From Hippopus hippopus (lineage: Eukaryota; Mollusca; Bivalvia; Cardiida; Cardiidae): 64,000 nucleotides of DNA. Shown piece by piece: positions 53,371 through 64,000 of this stretch. The translations under genes were made by a program, and so were the position numbers. Position 1 is the stretch's first letter. Each line of letters opens with the position of its first letter. The stretch is taken from positions 50,358,252 to 50,422,251 of the forward strand of contig OX328096.1 of assembly GCA_946811185.2 (NCBI GenBank), written 5' to 3'. The notes beneath the pieces were generated by a model. It was not told the origin of the DNA. It saw nothing but the letters and a program-made list of their open reading frames with translations, and made no database searches.

Positions 53371-54619
53371 AACAAGAGGGCCATGATGGCCCTGAAGTCG
53401 CTCACCTGAGTCTTTTGACCAAAATTGACCCATTTTTATTCTCTTTCGAGATATTATGACAAACATTCTATCAAGCTTTCATAATTATTGGACTGAAAAT
53501 TTGGCCTCTAGCTTGTACACAAGCTTTTTCTAGAATTTCTCTCAGTGACCAACTTTTTAGCCAAACATAGCTAAATTTTCCCATGGTAGATATTATGAAA
53601 AAAAAAAAGATTCTGACCACCTTTCATAAGTACTGGACAAAAAATGTGGCCTCTAGAGCATACACAAGGTCTTTCAAAGATTTGACCTAGTGACCTGACA
53701 TGACCCATTTTGGAACTTGTCCAAGATATCATCAAGACAAACATTCTGACCAACTTTCAAGAGTTGTGGACTGAAAATGTAGCCTCTAGAGCGTACATAA
53801 TGTTTTTCAAAGATTTGACCTAGTGACCTAGTTTTTGACCTGATATGACCCACTTTCAAACTCGTCCGAGATATTATCAAGACAAACATTCTGACCAGGT
53901 TTCATGAATATCTGACTGAAAATGTGGCCTCTAGAGCGTACATAAGGTTTTTCTAAGATTTGAGCTAGTGACCTAGTTTTTGACCCGACATGACCCATTT
54001 TTGAACTCGTCTGAGATGTCATCAAGACAAACTTTCTGACTAACTTTCAAGAGTTTTGAACTGAAAATGTAGCCTCTAGAGCGTACAGAAGGTTTTTCTA
54101 CAATTTGACCTAGTGACCTAGTTTTTGACCCAACGTGACCCATTTTTTAACTCGTCCGAGATGACATCAAGACAAAAATTCTGACCAATTTTCAAGAGTT
54201 TTGGACCGAAAATGTGGCCTCTAGAGTGTACACAAGGTTTTTCTAAGATTTAACCTAGTGACCTAGTTTTGACCCAACATGACCCATTTTCAAACTCGTC
54301 CGAGATATCATAAAGACAAACATTCTGACCAAGTTTCATGAGTATCGGACTGAAAATGTGGCCTCTAGAGCGTACACAAGGTTTTTCTAAGATTTGACCT
54401 AGTGACCTAGTTTTTAACCTGACATGATCCATTTTCGAACTCATCCGAGATATCATCAACACAAACATTCTGACCAAGTTTCATGAGTATCAGACTGAAA
54501 ATGTGGCCTCTAGAGCGTACCCAAGGTAAAAGTTGATGACGGACGACGCACAACGGACGCCAGACACAGCATGATCACAAAAGCTCACCATGAGCACTTC
54601 GTCCTCAGGTGAGCTAAAA
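53371..54619 (+). mobile_element. Family A HINE-like element, 1.25 kb
   Basis: AACAAGAGGGCCATGATGGC and GTCGCTCACCTGAG at the start; GAGCACTTCGTCCTCAGGTG then AGCTAAAA at the end. About seven 145-bp units closely similar to those at 37896-40184. An A-run precedes the element. Confidence 0.8.
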
Positions 54620-54915
54620 GTTGTCCTCTGAATGTACTCATTTTTGTCTCTACATTTCCTACTTTGTTTACCAAATTTTTTGAGTGTAATTTAACCATAG
54701 GTCTCCCTTTTTTTCAAAAGCTTGATCTATAAGAGTATTTACACATTTATTTTGTTACTTGGTTCTAGATATCTATAAGCTGCTTATTAATCAGTAAGAT
54801 CCTCAAAATCAAACCACTGATATAGGCATAGAAAAAAATACAAATGTACAAAGCTCAGGCTGCAACGTCAGCACTGGGCCGCTGGTCATACAATCACTGG
54901 TTTGCAAACTTTCGA

Positions 54916-55000
54916 CTCTTTACCTCAATCCCGAGTTTTAGTAACTCAGAAAAAGAAAGTTTCTTAAAAATATTGTAGGAAACCTTGGTTAAAGAGTTAA
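54916..55000 (+). repeat. TTAA MITE, forward, internal deletion
   Basis: CTCTTTACCTCAATCCCGAG to ATATTGTAGGAAACC joined directly to TTGGTTAAAGAGTTAA. Confidence 0.65.
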
Positions 55001-55095
55001 CTCTTTAACAGGAAACCAAATTTTAGACTTGTTCAAAGGTGAAAGCATTTTGCAGATAAAGAATTAAATGTGGCAAAAATGACTAGATTTGTGGT

Positions 55096-55324
55096 TTAAC
55101 TCATTACCAAACGACAAAATTTTAGACTTGTCCAGATCGAAAGCATTTCCAGACGACACAATAAAAGTGACTGAAAACTTGAAATTTGTTCTGTGAAGGG
55201 TAGAAAACATTGTGGGAAAAGGAGAAAATGCTGGTTACCAGCATTTTCTCCTTTTCCCACAATGTTTTCAAAAGGCTTCTTTCTTAGGGTCGTCAAAAGT
55301 AGGGATTGTGTGGTAATGGGTTAA
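55096..55324 (-). mobile_element. TTAA MITE, reverse, near-perfect
   Basis: TTAACTCATTACCAAACGAC start; palindrome intact; end GTGTGGTAATGGGTTAA. A further right-half fragment follows to about 55420. Confidence 0.87.
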
Positions 55325-55792
55325 AGGCTACTGATTATCAGCATTTTCTCCTTCTTTCAAAATGTTTTTGAAAGCTTCTTATTACAGGTTTAAAACTGAA
55401 TTGTTTGGTAAAGAGCTAAGAATTGATTAAATAGCTATTGTGCCCAACAAACGATTTGGACTTTTCAATCTGGGGGAAAAACAAAATAATTGCAATTCAG
55501 AAGAAGACCAAACCATCTCTGCAACATGGACAGTGTGGATCCAGGATCAGATTAGATTCTGAGCAGTCTAACCTTGATCTACACTGGTATAAAAAGCAGT
55601 CACAGTTGTAAAAGGCACTCTAGTCTTGGTATGAAATTGTTGCAACGTGATTCAAACTTCTGTCCCAATGCCATATACCAATGTTGTTGCTTCTATGGAA
55701 AAGTAGCCAATCTTTGTATTTGTCAGATTATTTTCATAAGTCTTTCAGTATCATAACCTTAATTATCCTTATTAAATTTTATCTCCTGCAAC

Positions 55793-55965
55793 TTTTTAGA
55801 CCTACAAGATGACAAAGCTTTTCACCTGTCCAAATTCAAAGCATTTGCAGACAACAAAAATTAGCTCAAGTCAAGGGATTGCCTCTGTGAGGATTGAAAA
55901 TAATGTGAGAAAATACTGGTTACAAAAAGGTTGTCAAAACACAGGATTATTTGGTAATGGGTTAA
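55793..55965 (-). mobile_element. TTAA MITE, reverse, short
   Basis: GACAAAGCTTTTCACCTGTC start; right arm lost; end TTTGGTAATGGGTTAA. Confidence 0.65.
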
Positions 55966-56017
55966 GTGACTTGATGTGCAGTGGCAAATATTTGTGTTCA
56001 GAGTTCATAACGAAAAG

Positions 56018-56250
56018 TATTGATTGATTGAATGGTGTTTTACACCGCTTTCAACATTATATCAGTCACATCATGGCAACAGCTCACATATTCATGTATT
56101 TCCTGGGTTTCACCAGTACTAGGCTAGGGCTCTGAAATGTCTTGCCTAAGGAAAATCCCACAAAAAGCCCAGAGGATCCAGTAAGACTCGAACCTGGGGC
56201 CTCCAGGTCATGTGTCCTACACTTTACTACTGAGCCATGCAGAACCCTAA
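56018..56250 (-). mobile_element. tRNA-derived SINE
   Basis: On the minus strand it begins CTGCATGGCTCAGTAGTAAA (A-box-like) and has CCCAGGTTCGAGTC (B box) near 56195. The tail is GATTGATTGAATGG. The body has TGTCTTGCCTAAGGAAAATC. Confidence 0.68.
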
Positions 56251-56279
56251 ATGAAAACTAATAAATATTGATATGTTAA

Positions 56280-56505
56280 TTAACCCTTTATCACACAATA
56301 CTGACTCTTAAGTTCTTAATGACCATGAGGAAAATGCCTTTAAAAATATTGTGAAAAAAAGGAGAAAATGCTGGTAACCAGGATTTTCTCCTTTTCCAAC
56401 AATGTTTTCTACCCAGAATGAAAAAGACAATTTTTATGTTTTTATTAACATTTTATTTGTCATCTCTTTGGACCAGGCCAAAGTTTAGTCATTTGGTAAG
56501 GAGTT
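56280..56505 (+). mobile_element. TTAA MITE, forward
   Basis: TTAACCCTTTATCACACAAT start; core GCTGGTAACCAGG; end CATTTGGTAAGGAGTTA. Confidence 0.8.
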
Positions 56506-56679
56506 ACATGGAAACCCTGTGGGTAAATATACCTGTAAACAGTATCAACCGCACTGATATGAAATCATGCATCATTTATCAAACTGTCATAAAGTATCTG
56601 AAGCATTTATATTAAAACAAAATGAAAGTACTGACAAGCAATATGTTGATGTACCACTTAATCAAGACTTATGTATTTA

Positions 56680-56874
56680 CCCAACAACGTTCCAAATTTT
56701 TTCACTTTGCAGACGACAACTAAAACCGTGGCTCAAATGGTTTGATTTTGTGTTTAAAAACATGATTGTGGATGGAGAAAATGCTGGTTACCAGAGTATC
56801 TTCTTTTCCCACAATTTTTTTAAAACCTATCTTCATTACAGCCATGTGAATTCGTGATTGTTTGGTTAAAGGTA
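56680..56874 (-). mobile_element. TTAA MITE, reverse, diverged
   Basis: TTTGCAGACGACAACTAAAA, GCTGGTTACCAG and TTGTTTGGTTAAAGG. Confidence 0.68.
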
Positions 56875-56911
56875 GCTATTTAGATTTTCATATCAATCTC
56901 ACCAAACTGAA

Positions 56912-57824
56912 AACAAGAGGGCCATAATAGCCCTAAGGTTGCTCACCTAAGCCTATCTGACACAACATGACCCATTTTCAGTCTCTTCCAAGATATCAAG
57001 ACTAACATTTCAACAAACTTTCATGAGTATTGGACCGAAAATGTGGCCTCTGGAGTGTACACAAGCTTTTTCAAGGATTTGTCGCAGCGACCTTCTTTGT
57101 CGAAGATTTCATCCAATCTTGTCGAAGATTCCATCAAGACAATACTCTGACCAACTTCCATGAGTACTGGACTAGAAATGTGGCCTTCGTTTACAGTGCA
57201 CACAACATTTTTCAAAAATCTGACCTGGTGACCTAGTTTTTCACCTGATGTGATCCATTTTTTATCTTTTCCAAGATAGTATGAAGAAACACACTCTGAC
57301 CACCTGTCAGGATTTGAGCTGGTGACTTAGGTTTTTCATTGGATGTTACCAGTTTTCATACTTGTTCGAGATAAACAAACAGTCTACCAATTTTTATGGG
57401 TATAGGACTGAAAATATGGTGTTTAGAGTGAAACAAGGTTTTTCAAAAAATTTGATGTAGTGACCTAGTTTTTGATCCCATGTGACCCATTTTTGCACTC
57501 ATCCAAGATATTATCAAGCCAAAAATTCTGACTAAGTTTCATGAGTATCAGACTGAAAATGTGGCCCCTGGAATGCACACAAGGTTTTTCTATAATTTGT
57601 CCCTATGACCTCCTTTTTTACCTGACATGATCCAATTTCAAACTTGTCCAAGATATTATCAAGACAAACATTCTGATCAAATTTCATGAGTTCTGTAAGG
57701 AAAATATGATCTCTGAAGTACTTGTTGAAACCTTGAGGACAGATGGTGCATGACTGATGACAATGGACAACGAAGCAAGATCACAAAAGCTAACCTTCAG
57801 CACATTGTGCTCAGGTGAGCTAAA
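56912..57824 (+). mobile_element. Family A HINE-like element, diverged
   Basis: AACAAGAGGGCCATAATAGC and GTTGCTCACCTAAG at the start; CAGCACATTGTGCTCAGGTG then AGCTAAAC at the end. About six degraded 145-bp units. Confidence 0.73.
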
Positions 57825-57947
57825 CAGACAGAGTTAAAAATTTCAAAACCACCACCAAAAATTGCACTGTTTTATTGAATGTAACAATACTGTTTATATG
57901 ATTGTCCAAAAAAATATATCTAGTTGTATTTATCATTATTTGACCCT

Positions 57948-58133
57948 TTAACTCTTCACCAAATGACAAAATTCTAGACTTGTCAAAATGGAAGCATTTG
58001 CAGACAACAATTTAAATGGGGCTAAAATGATAGAAATTTGTCTTTGATAGCATTTTCTCCTTTTCCCACAATGTTGGCAAAAGGCGTCTTCCACAGGGTC
58101 GTTAAAACTCCTGATTGTGTACTAATGGGTTAA
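57948..58133 (-). mobile_element. TTAA MITE, reverse, left arm lost
   Basis: TTAACTCTTCACCAAATGAC start; CATTTTCTCCTTTTCCCACA arm; end GTGTACTAATGGGTTAA, shared with the next copy. Confidence 0.75.
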
Positions 58134-58359
58134 CACACAATCCCGACTTTTAACAACCCTGAGGAGGGAGGCTTTTGAAAACATATTGGGAAAAGGAGAA
58201 AATGCTGGTAACCAGCATTTTCTCCTTTTCCCACAATGTTTTCTTCCCTTCCCCCCCCCCCCAAAAAAAATATTAATGTTTGAGTCACTTTTATTTTTTT
58301 GTCTTCAAATACTTTCAATTTGGAGTAGTCCACGATTCTGTTCTTTGGTACAGGGTTAA
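58130..58359 (+). mobile_element. TTAA MITE, forward, with poly-C
   Basis: TTAACACACAATCCCGACTT lacks CCCTTTAC of the end repeat; good core; a C run at 58250-58262; end CTTTGGTACAGGGTTAA. Confidence 0.78.
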
Positions 58360-58693
58360 AAGAAATTTTGATTTACTGTATAATAAATAGGCCCCTTTCA
58401 TTCTTCAGTTTTATTGCAAACCATTTTCTCCATCCAAAATAATGATTAATTCAATATAAATATTTATTAACTAGGATGCTGGAAAAAGTATCAGACCAAA
58501 CTATGTAACAGAATCTAAGCATATCTTTCAAAATGAAAAGCTTATCTTTCAAAATAAAATGCTTTGCATGCTATGGTCCACAAGTAAATCCTGCTATGTG
58601 AAGTTCTTATTTCCATTGCAGATTTACAGCAGATGAACAAAACATTTGATCACCAGGAACATGCATAATTGTTCACAGTTTGCAGGTGCTTGT

Positions 58694-58919
58694 TTAACCC
58701 TTTACCAAACACTGCGGTGTTTTTAACTACCCTGTGAATATTGGCTCTTGAAAACATTGTGGAAAAAGGAGAAAATGCTGGTTGCCAGCATTTTCTTTGT
58801 TTCCCACATGTTTTCTACACTACCAAAGACAAAACCTTGAGTTTAAGCCACATTCAGCATGTCATCTGCAAATGCTTTCCATTTGGACAAGTCTAACACT
58901 TTGGTGTGTGGTAAGAAGT
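58694..58919 (+). mobile_element. TTAA MITE, forward
   Basis: TTAACCCTTTACCAAACACT start, core GCTGGTTGCCAGC, end GTGTGTGGTAAGAAGTG. Confidence 0.8.
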
Positions 58920-58997
58920 GCAAACAGATGTCTGCAGGAAGAACTGTGCAAATCTTAATTTCTCTGAAAAGAAACTTTCTTCTATAATGAATATCCT

Positions 58998-59101
58998 GAC
59001 CAGCATTTTCTCCTTTTCCAAGAATGTTTTCTATCCTAAGAAAAATCCTATCATTCGACCCATATTCCATTTGTAGTCTGTAATTGCTCTAAATCTGGAG
59101 C
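58998..59101 (+). repeat. TTAA MITE right half
   Basis: CTGACCAGCATTTTCTCCTT to TTGCTCTAAATCTGGAG. Confidence 0.65.
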
Positions 59102-59403
59102 CCCACAGCTAGCCACCTAAATCATTAATTGTGATCCGATGAGACCTTAAATCAAGGTCACGGGTGATATGTGACGATGCTATACACCAAGCACATTAAA
59201 GAACCATGTGTAACTTATGGCGAGTTTTGTACTGTATCTTGCACTATTCCCAGCAACATAACTAACAGCCTTCAGGGGCATCGCTCATATGGGCAATCAT
59301 TAGCATAAACATAAAATCAATCTAAATTAGGACTAGTCAAAAATGTTGTCATCATTCCGGTAAACAACAAATCCACAATCTAGAAGAAAAGCTATCTTTT
59401 CTT

Positions 59404-59605
59404 TTAACTCTTTACCAAACAATCCCAGGTTTTCACGACCCTGAGAAAGAAGCCTTCTGAAAACATAGTGGGAAAAGGAGAAAATGCTGGTAACCAGCAT
59501 TTTCTCCTTTTCCCACAATGTTTTCTACCCTTCCCAAAACAAATTTCAATGTTTAAGTCACATTAATATTGTCGTCTGCAAATGCTTCCAATTGGTAAAG
59601 AGGTA
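59404..59605 (+). mobile_element. TTAA MITE, forward, near-perfect core
   Basis: TTAACTCTTTACCAAACAAT start; intact palindrome; tail shortened to CCAATTGGTAAAGAGGTAA. Confidence 0.83.
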
Positions 59606-59606
59606 A

Positions 59607-59920
59607 TATGTAAATGTACCTTCAACTGCTATGTTATTTTCCAAACTGAACAATGCACCATGACTGAAGATCCAATAATTATACATTTCCACACAAAGAC
59701 TCATTAAAATTCCTCTAATGACAGAAGATCTCCACAGATGGGGAATTATTCAGGCTTCCTGTATTGATTCTTTTCATATCCATAACTCTAACAACTCTAG
59801 ATCAGTGAAATGGTAATTATCAAGAAGTCATACAGCCCAAACAATTGTAATGTCAAATCTAATTTACAAAATCATTATATAACATATTTATCTGAAAGAG
59901 TACATCTGAGATCTGATTGT
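59607..59920. other. No recognised feature
   Basis: Unique-looking AT-rich sequence with no supported exon. Confidence 0.4.
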
Positions 59921-59924
59921 ATGC

Positions 59925-60358
59925 ATAGGGCAGTCTAATGCTGGACAGATACTAAGGTGCAATCTTATGCTGAACTAACAGTGCATCTGATGCTGGACCA
60001 ATTCTAGTACAGTCTAATGCCTGGCCAACATTATAGAGCAATCTAATGCTGGACCAACACAGTAGTGTAGTCTTATGCTTGACCAAGACTATACTGCACG
60101 GTCTAATGCTTGATCAACACTTCACTGTACTGTCTTATCTGGACCATCACTATGATTCAGCCTGATGCTTGACCAACACTACAACACAGTCTAATGCTTG
60201 AACAACACTATAGTGCAGTCTAATGTACCATCGACACTATAGTGCAGTCTAATGATTGGCCAACATTATAGTGCAGTCTAATGTTGGCCAACACTATACT
60301 ATGCAGTCTAATGCTTGACCAATGCTATACTGTGCAGTCTAATGCTGGATCAACACTA
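59925..60358 (+). repeat. Minisatellite, ~28-bp unit
   Basis: Around 14 imperfect units of the type CAGTCTAATGCTGGACCAAC followed by ACTATAGTG. Units vary between 26 and 33 bp. No coding frame runs through it. Confidence 0.85.
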
Positions 60359-60499
60359 CCTCTAAAATAACCTTTGGTTGGTCTCAGCAAGTGAAGAGTT
60401 GATTTCCTTTTCTTAATAATCTGTTACAAAACTGAAAGCAGTATGAATTTGATCAAATTTATACAAGTCTAAAATTTTATCGTCTGATAAAAAGTTAAG

Positions 60500-61135
60500 T
60501 AAGTACTGTCATATTCAGCATCATCATCCTCTAATACAGAATCTCTTATAATCTGTGGTTGTAAAAATTACGTAAAACTTTTTAGTGACACCAATTATAT
60601 CCAAGGCTGCTTCACGACATGCCTGTTCTCAGAAGCATCAAAGTGTACCATATCTCAGAATTGAATCTAATCCGAGTTTGTTTACGAAATCTATAGACAA
60701 AGAATTCATTTCAGTCTATGTTTACCTTGAACTTCAATTTTATCCTCACTGTATCTTGGAAACAGCCATCTTAGAAGCATTCTGTTGAGTTATTAAAGCA
60801 GGAAATAACAGCAAAAAAACATAAATCCATGTGAAGAACAGGTACTGTCCAACACTTAAACCTAGATAATAAAACACTAACAGGCACTGTTAGATCTCTT
60901 TTACAGAAGCACTTTACTGACCCAGATCTGCCCCTATGGTTTTGGTTTTCTGCAAGCTTCTTACTTACACTGATTACTTCACAGCCAAATGGGCTGTAGC
61001 TCCTGCCTGCTTTCTGTTGATAACATTACCAGGTTAATTGCTAGGCTGAAATATTCTAAATAGTCATAAATAAGAACCTTGTTTTCTACTGGAAGAAATA
61101 ATACAGAGTTTGAACAGTGATAAATCCTAGATTGT
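60500..61135. other. No recognised feature
   Basis: A short minus-strand open segment (KAGRSYSPFGCEVIS, about 60969-61013) has acceptor- and donor-like edges but no further support. Confidence 0.35.
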
Positions 61136-61138
61136 TCA

Positions 61139-61345
61139 ACTCTTAACCAGCAGACAAGGTTTTGGACTCAGCCATATTGAAAGCATTTACCTATGAATTA
61201 ATGCAGCTCATGCTTTTGATTTTGTCTGTTACAGAATTGCCAGGGAAATACTGCAGGAAAACAAGTAAATGCCAGTTTATAGCATTTTCTCTTATTCCCA
61301 TGTAAGTTTTCTACCATTTTCAAGACAAGTCAAATCTTTTGAGCA
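61139..61345 (-). repeat. TTAA MITE, mosaic and degenerate
   Basis: The left half reads as reverse (AGACAAGGTTTTGGACTCAG, GAAAGCATTTACC) and the right end as forward (TTTTCTACCATTTTCAAGAC). This suggests recombination between opposed copies at the palindrome. Confidence 0.55.
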
Positions 61346-61349
61346 ATAC

Positions 61350-61800
61350 TTCACTTGAAATGTATCCAATATGAACCTACTTCTTGGTATAATGAAATCG
61401 AATGTATAGATGGTTATATGTGATTGGTAAAAAATGTGCACAAATTTATTCCAAAGGACCCTGGTGGCCTATTCACATGAAAAATTATGGCACTTAACAT
61501 GCATTGGTAGGTAGCACTAATTTATATCCTTTGGCCTTTATTCACACCCAATCTCCGAGCAGAGTTGTCGTTCGTTACTCTCACCATACATCTCTGCAAT
61601 GGGCTAAATGACAAGAATCTTGTCAAACCGAGGAAAACATGTTTTGTTACTGTTTAACTGTTTCATGTGTAACATAATAAAGTAGACAAAGAAAATATGA
61701 TTCCAGATACATTATAGGTGCATTCAAACTGATGAATATACCTGTATACAATGGAACTATTTTTTCAAGCTTCTTTACTGATCAGAATCTTATGCCAATT
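61350..61800. other. No recognised feature
   Basis: Nothing supported on either strand. Confidence 0.4.
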
Positions 61801-61802
61801 GT

Positions 61803-63836
61803 AACAAGAGGGCCAAGATGGCCCTGGATCGCCCACCTGAATTTTTGAGAGGACCATAGCCAATTTTTTTGAGGTATTGAAACTTTTGAAACAAAATCAT
61901 TATTTTGCCAAGCAATTTTGAAAAGGTCACCTGTAAAAGTAATTTCAAAATCTGTCACCACCTCTACAATCATCACCACAGCAATAATTTTGATGAATCA
62001 GAATTCTGCAAATAAAGTTTGGGATAGATCACCCAAGGACAATTTCTTGAAGAACAGCACATTCTCAATAGTGACTAAAAACATAAGTCGAACAAGAGCA
62101 CCACATGCAGGTGCCAACAATTGGCTGTTGTTTTTCGACAGATAAAGTTTCCCTAACAATTTTTGAAAAGGGTCACCCTAGGAACATTTCTGTGAAATTA
62201 TTTCAAAATCTGACAAGCCGTTCCAGAGAAGAAGAATTAAGAAATTCCTCCTCATGTCCCTGTTGTGCAAACAGCCCCCACCATCAGAGCCATGTTTCTT
62301 GACAGATCACAATTTTGTGAACAATTTTTGAAAAGAGTCACCCAAGGAACATTTCTGTGAAATGATTTCAAAATCTGACCAGTGGTTTCAGACAAGAATA
62401 ATTTTTAAGAATTTCTTCATGTCTGTATAGTGTAAATAGCCCACAGCCATCAGAGCCATTTTTCTTCATGGATCAAAATATCTCGAACACTTTTTGAAAA
62501 GGGTCACCCAAGAAACATTTCTGTGAAATTATTTCAAAATCTGACCAGCCATTTCAGGGAAGAATAATTTTTAAGAATTTCTTAATGTCCATATAGTGCA
62601 AGTAGCGCCCCCCCCCCCCCCCCCAATCAGAGCCATGTTTCTTGACGAATCAGCATTTTGCGAACTATTTTTGAAAAGGGTCACCAAAGGAACATTTCTG
62701 TGAAATTATTTCAAAATCTGACCAACCGTTTCAGGGAGGAGAATTTTTAAGAATTTCTTCATGGCCATATAGTGCGAGTAGCCCCCATTTACCAGAGCCA
62801 TGTTTCTTGACGTATCAAAATTTCGTGAACAAATTTTGAAAAGGGTCATCCAAGGAACATTTCTGTGAATTATTTCAAAATCTGACCTGCCGTTTCAGAG
62901 AAGAAGAATTTTTAAGAATTTCTTCATTTCTGTATAGTGCAAGTAGCCCCCATTCACCAGAGCCATGTTTCTTGATTGATCAAAATTTCGCGAACAAAAT
63001 TTTTGAAAAGGGTCACCAAAGGAACATCTCTGTGAAATTATTTCAAAATCTAACCAGCCGTTTCAGAGAAGAAGAATTTTTAAGAATTTCTTCATTTCCG
63101 TATAGTGCAAGTAGCCCCCAGTCACCAGAGTGATGTTTCTTGACAGATCAAAATTTTGCGAACAATTTTTGAGAAGGGGCACCCAAGGAACATCTCTGTG
63201 AAATTATTTTAAAATCTGACCAGCCGTTTCAGAGAAGAAGAATTTTTAAGAATTTCTTCATTTCTGTATAGTGCAAACAGCCCCCATTCACCAGAGCCAT
63301 GTTTCTTGACGGATCAAAATTTCGCGAACAGTGTTTGAAAAGGGTCACCCAAGGAACATCTCTTTGAAATTATTTCAAAATCTGACCAGCCGTTTCAGAG
63401 AAGAAGAATTTTTAAGAATTTCTTCATTTCTGTATAGTGCAAGAAGCCCCCAATCACCAGAGCCGTGTTTCTTGATGGATCAAAATTTCGCGAACAAATT
63501 TTGAAAAGGGTCACCCAAGGAACATCTCTGTGAAATTATTTCAAAATCTGACCAACGGTTTCAGAGGAGAAGATTTTTAAAGAATTCCTTAGAAAATTCC
63601 ATTTGGTTGCCATGGCAACCAGAGTTTTTGATGGAATCTAATTCTGTGAACAATTTTTAAAGAGGACCTCCCAAGGAACATTCAGCCAAGTTTGGTCCAA
63701 ATTGGCCCAGCGGTTTAGGAGGAGTTGATGTTTAAAGAATTGTTGACGACGCACGACAGACGACGCATGACGGACGACGGACACTGGGTGATCCTAAAAG
63801 CTCCCCTTGAGCACGTTGTGCTCAGGTGAGCTAAAA
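61803..63836 (+). mobile_element. Family A-terminated HINE-like element with family C-like body
   Basis: Starts AACAAGAGGGCCAAGATGGC and GATCGCCCACCTGA; ends GAGCACGTTGTGCTC then AGGTGAGCTAAAA. About nine units near 165 bp carry GGGTCACCCAAGGAACATTT and CAGCCGTTTCAGAGAAGAAG. The last unit has GTTGCCATGGCAACCAGAGT as in family C. It also holds a 17-nt poly-C at 62608-62624. Confidence 0.75.
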
Positions 63837-63839
63837 AAG

Positions 63840-63895
63840 ATGGCTGCGCCCATGAATGATGACAACAGTTTCGACACACCGATGGATCTAAGTTT
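63840..63895 (+). CDS. Candidate first coding exon of an unrecognised plus-strand gene
   Basis: ATG in a strong context (aagATGG) opens MAAPMNDDNSFDTPMDLS and runs into TTT/gtaaga, a good 5' splice site, with exit phase 2. MAAP plus an acidic stretch is common at protein N termini. Without the splice the frame stops three bases later. The ATG lies about 3 bp after the 3' end of a family A element, so any 5' UTR or promoter would be inside that element. I do not recognise the product. Confidence 0.42.
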
Positions 63896-64000
63896 GTAAG
63901 ATTAAAAAACAAGTTATCGTCCTTTAAAAGATATTTAAGCTTTTCAGAAAATCCCTCTTTTTCACATTTCCTACCACTAAGTCTGATTGGCCGTATGCTG

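Noticed and set aside
60969..61013. 45-nt minus-strand exon (KAGRSYSPFGCEVIS)
   Set aside because: Edges look like splice sites, but there is no partner exon or recognisable product; chance is likely at this length.

Overview
The window is intron-rich animal DNA, AT-rich and crowded with interspersed repeats. It is most likely from a bivalve mollusc. That inference rests on metazoan gene content plus repeat types typical of bivalve genomes: pearl/HINE-like elements built on ~145-170 bp tandem units, tRNA-derived SINEs and palindromic MITEs. There is no bacterial-style operon, rRNA gene, convincing functional tRNA gene or CRISPR array.

The one clearly recognised gene is DLG5 (discs large homolog 5, a MAGUK scaffold). 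It lies on the minus strand and is transcribed from high to low coordinates. Fourteen exons between 28751 and 916 join with fully consistent codon phases, giving about 1,470 codons. In order they encode a long coiled coil (27451-28751, 25914-26007, 23164-23380), a conserved acidic linker (16944-17079), PDZ1 (15054-15175, 14146-14245, 12456-12528), PDZ2 (12456-12528, 11293-11396, start of 9321-10669), a disordered Ser/Pro-rich middle (9321-10669, 6755-7140, 6261-6360), PDZ3 (4817-4979, 3459-3561) and a Ser-rich linker (916-1084). The last linker ends in an open phase, so PDZ4, SH3 and guanylate-kinase-like domains should lie beyond position 1. Upstream of the coiled coil are four short, phase-compatible candidate exons (46220-46326, 40353-40413, 40207-40231, 31539-31608). 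They may be the 5' part of DLG5 or another minus-strand gene.

The rest is mostly repeats. A ~225-bp MITE occurs about 75 times in both orientations, roughly a quarter of the window. Its ends read TTAA-CCCTTTACCA and TGGTAAAGGG-TTAA, and its core is a palindrome of up to 67 bp. Two copies sit in the two terminal TTAA sites of one larger element at 15276-15983, which points to piggyBac-type TTAA insertion. Four further families (called A, B, C, D here) share 5' and 3' hairpins, subterminal inverted repeats and, in most copies, internal tandem units, the architecture of Helentron/HINE (Helitron2-type) non-autonomous elements. Family E (terminal motif with GGCTTAATGCAT), a fold-back element, tRNA-derived SINE fragments, minisatellites and a perfect 77-bp palindrome complete the set. 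Several elements are nested inside one another.

On the plus strand, a possible first coding exon of another gene starts at 63840, only a few bases after the 3' terminus of a family A element. It is short and unconfirmed.
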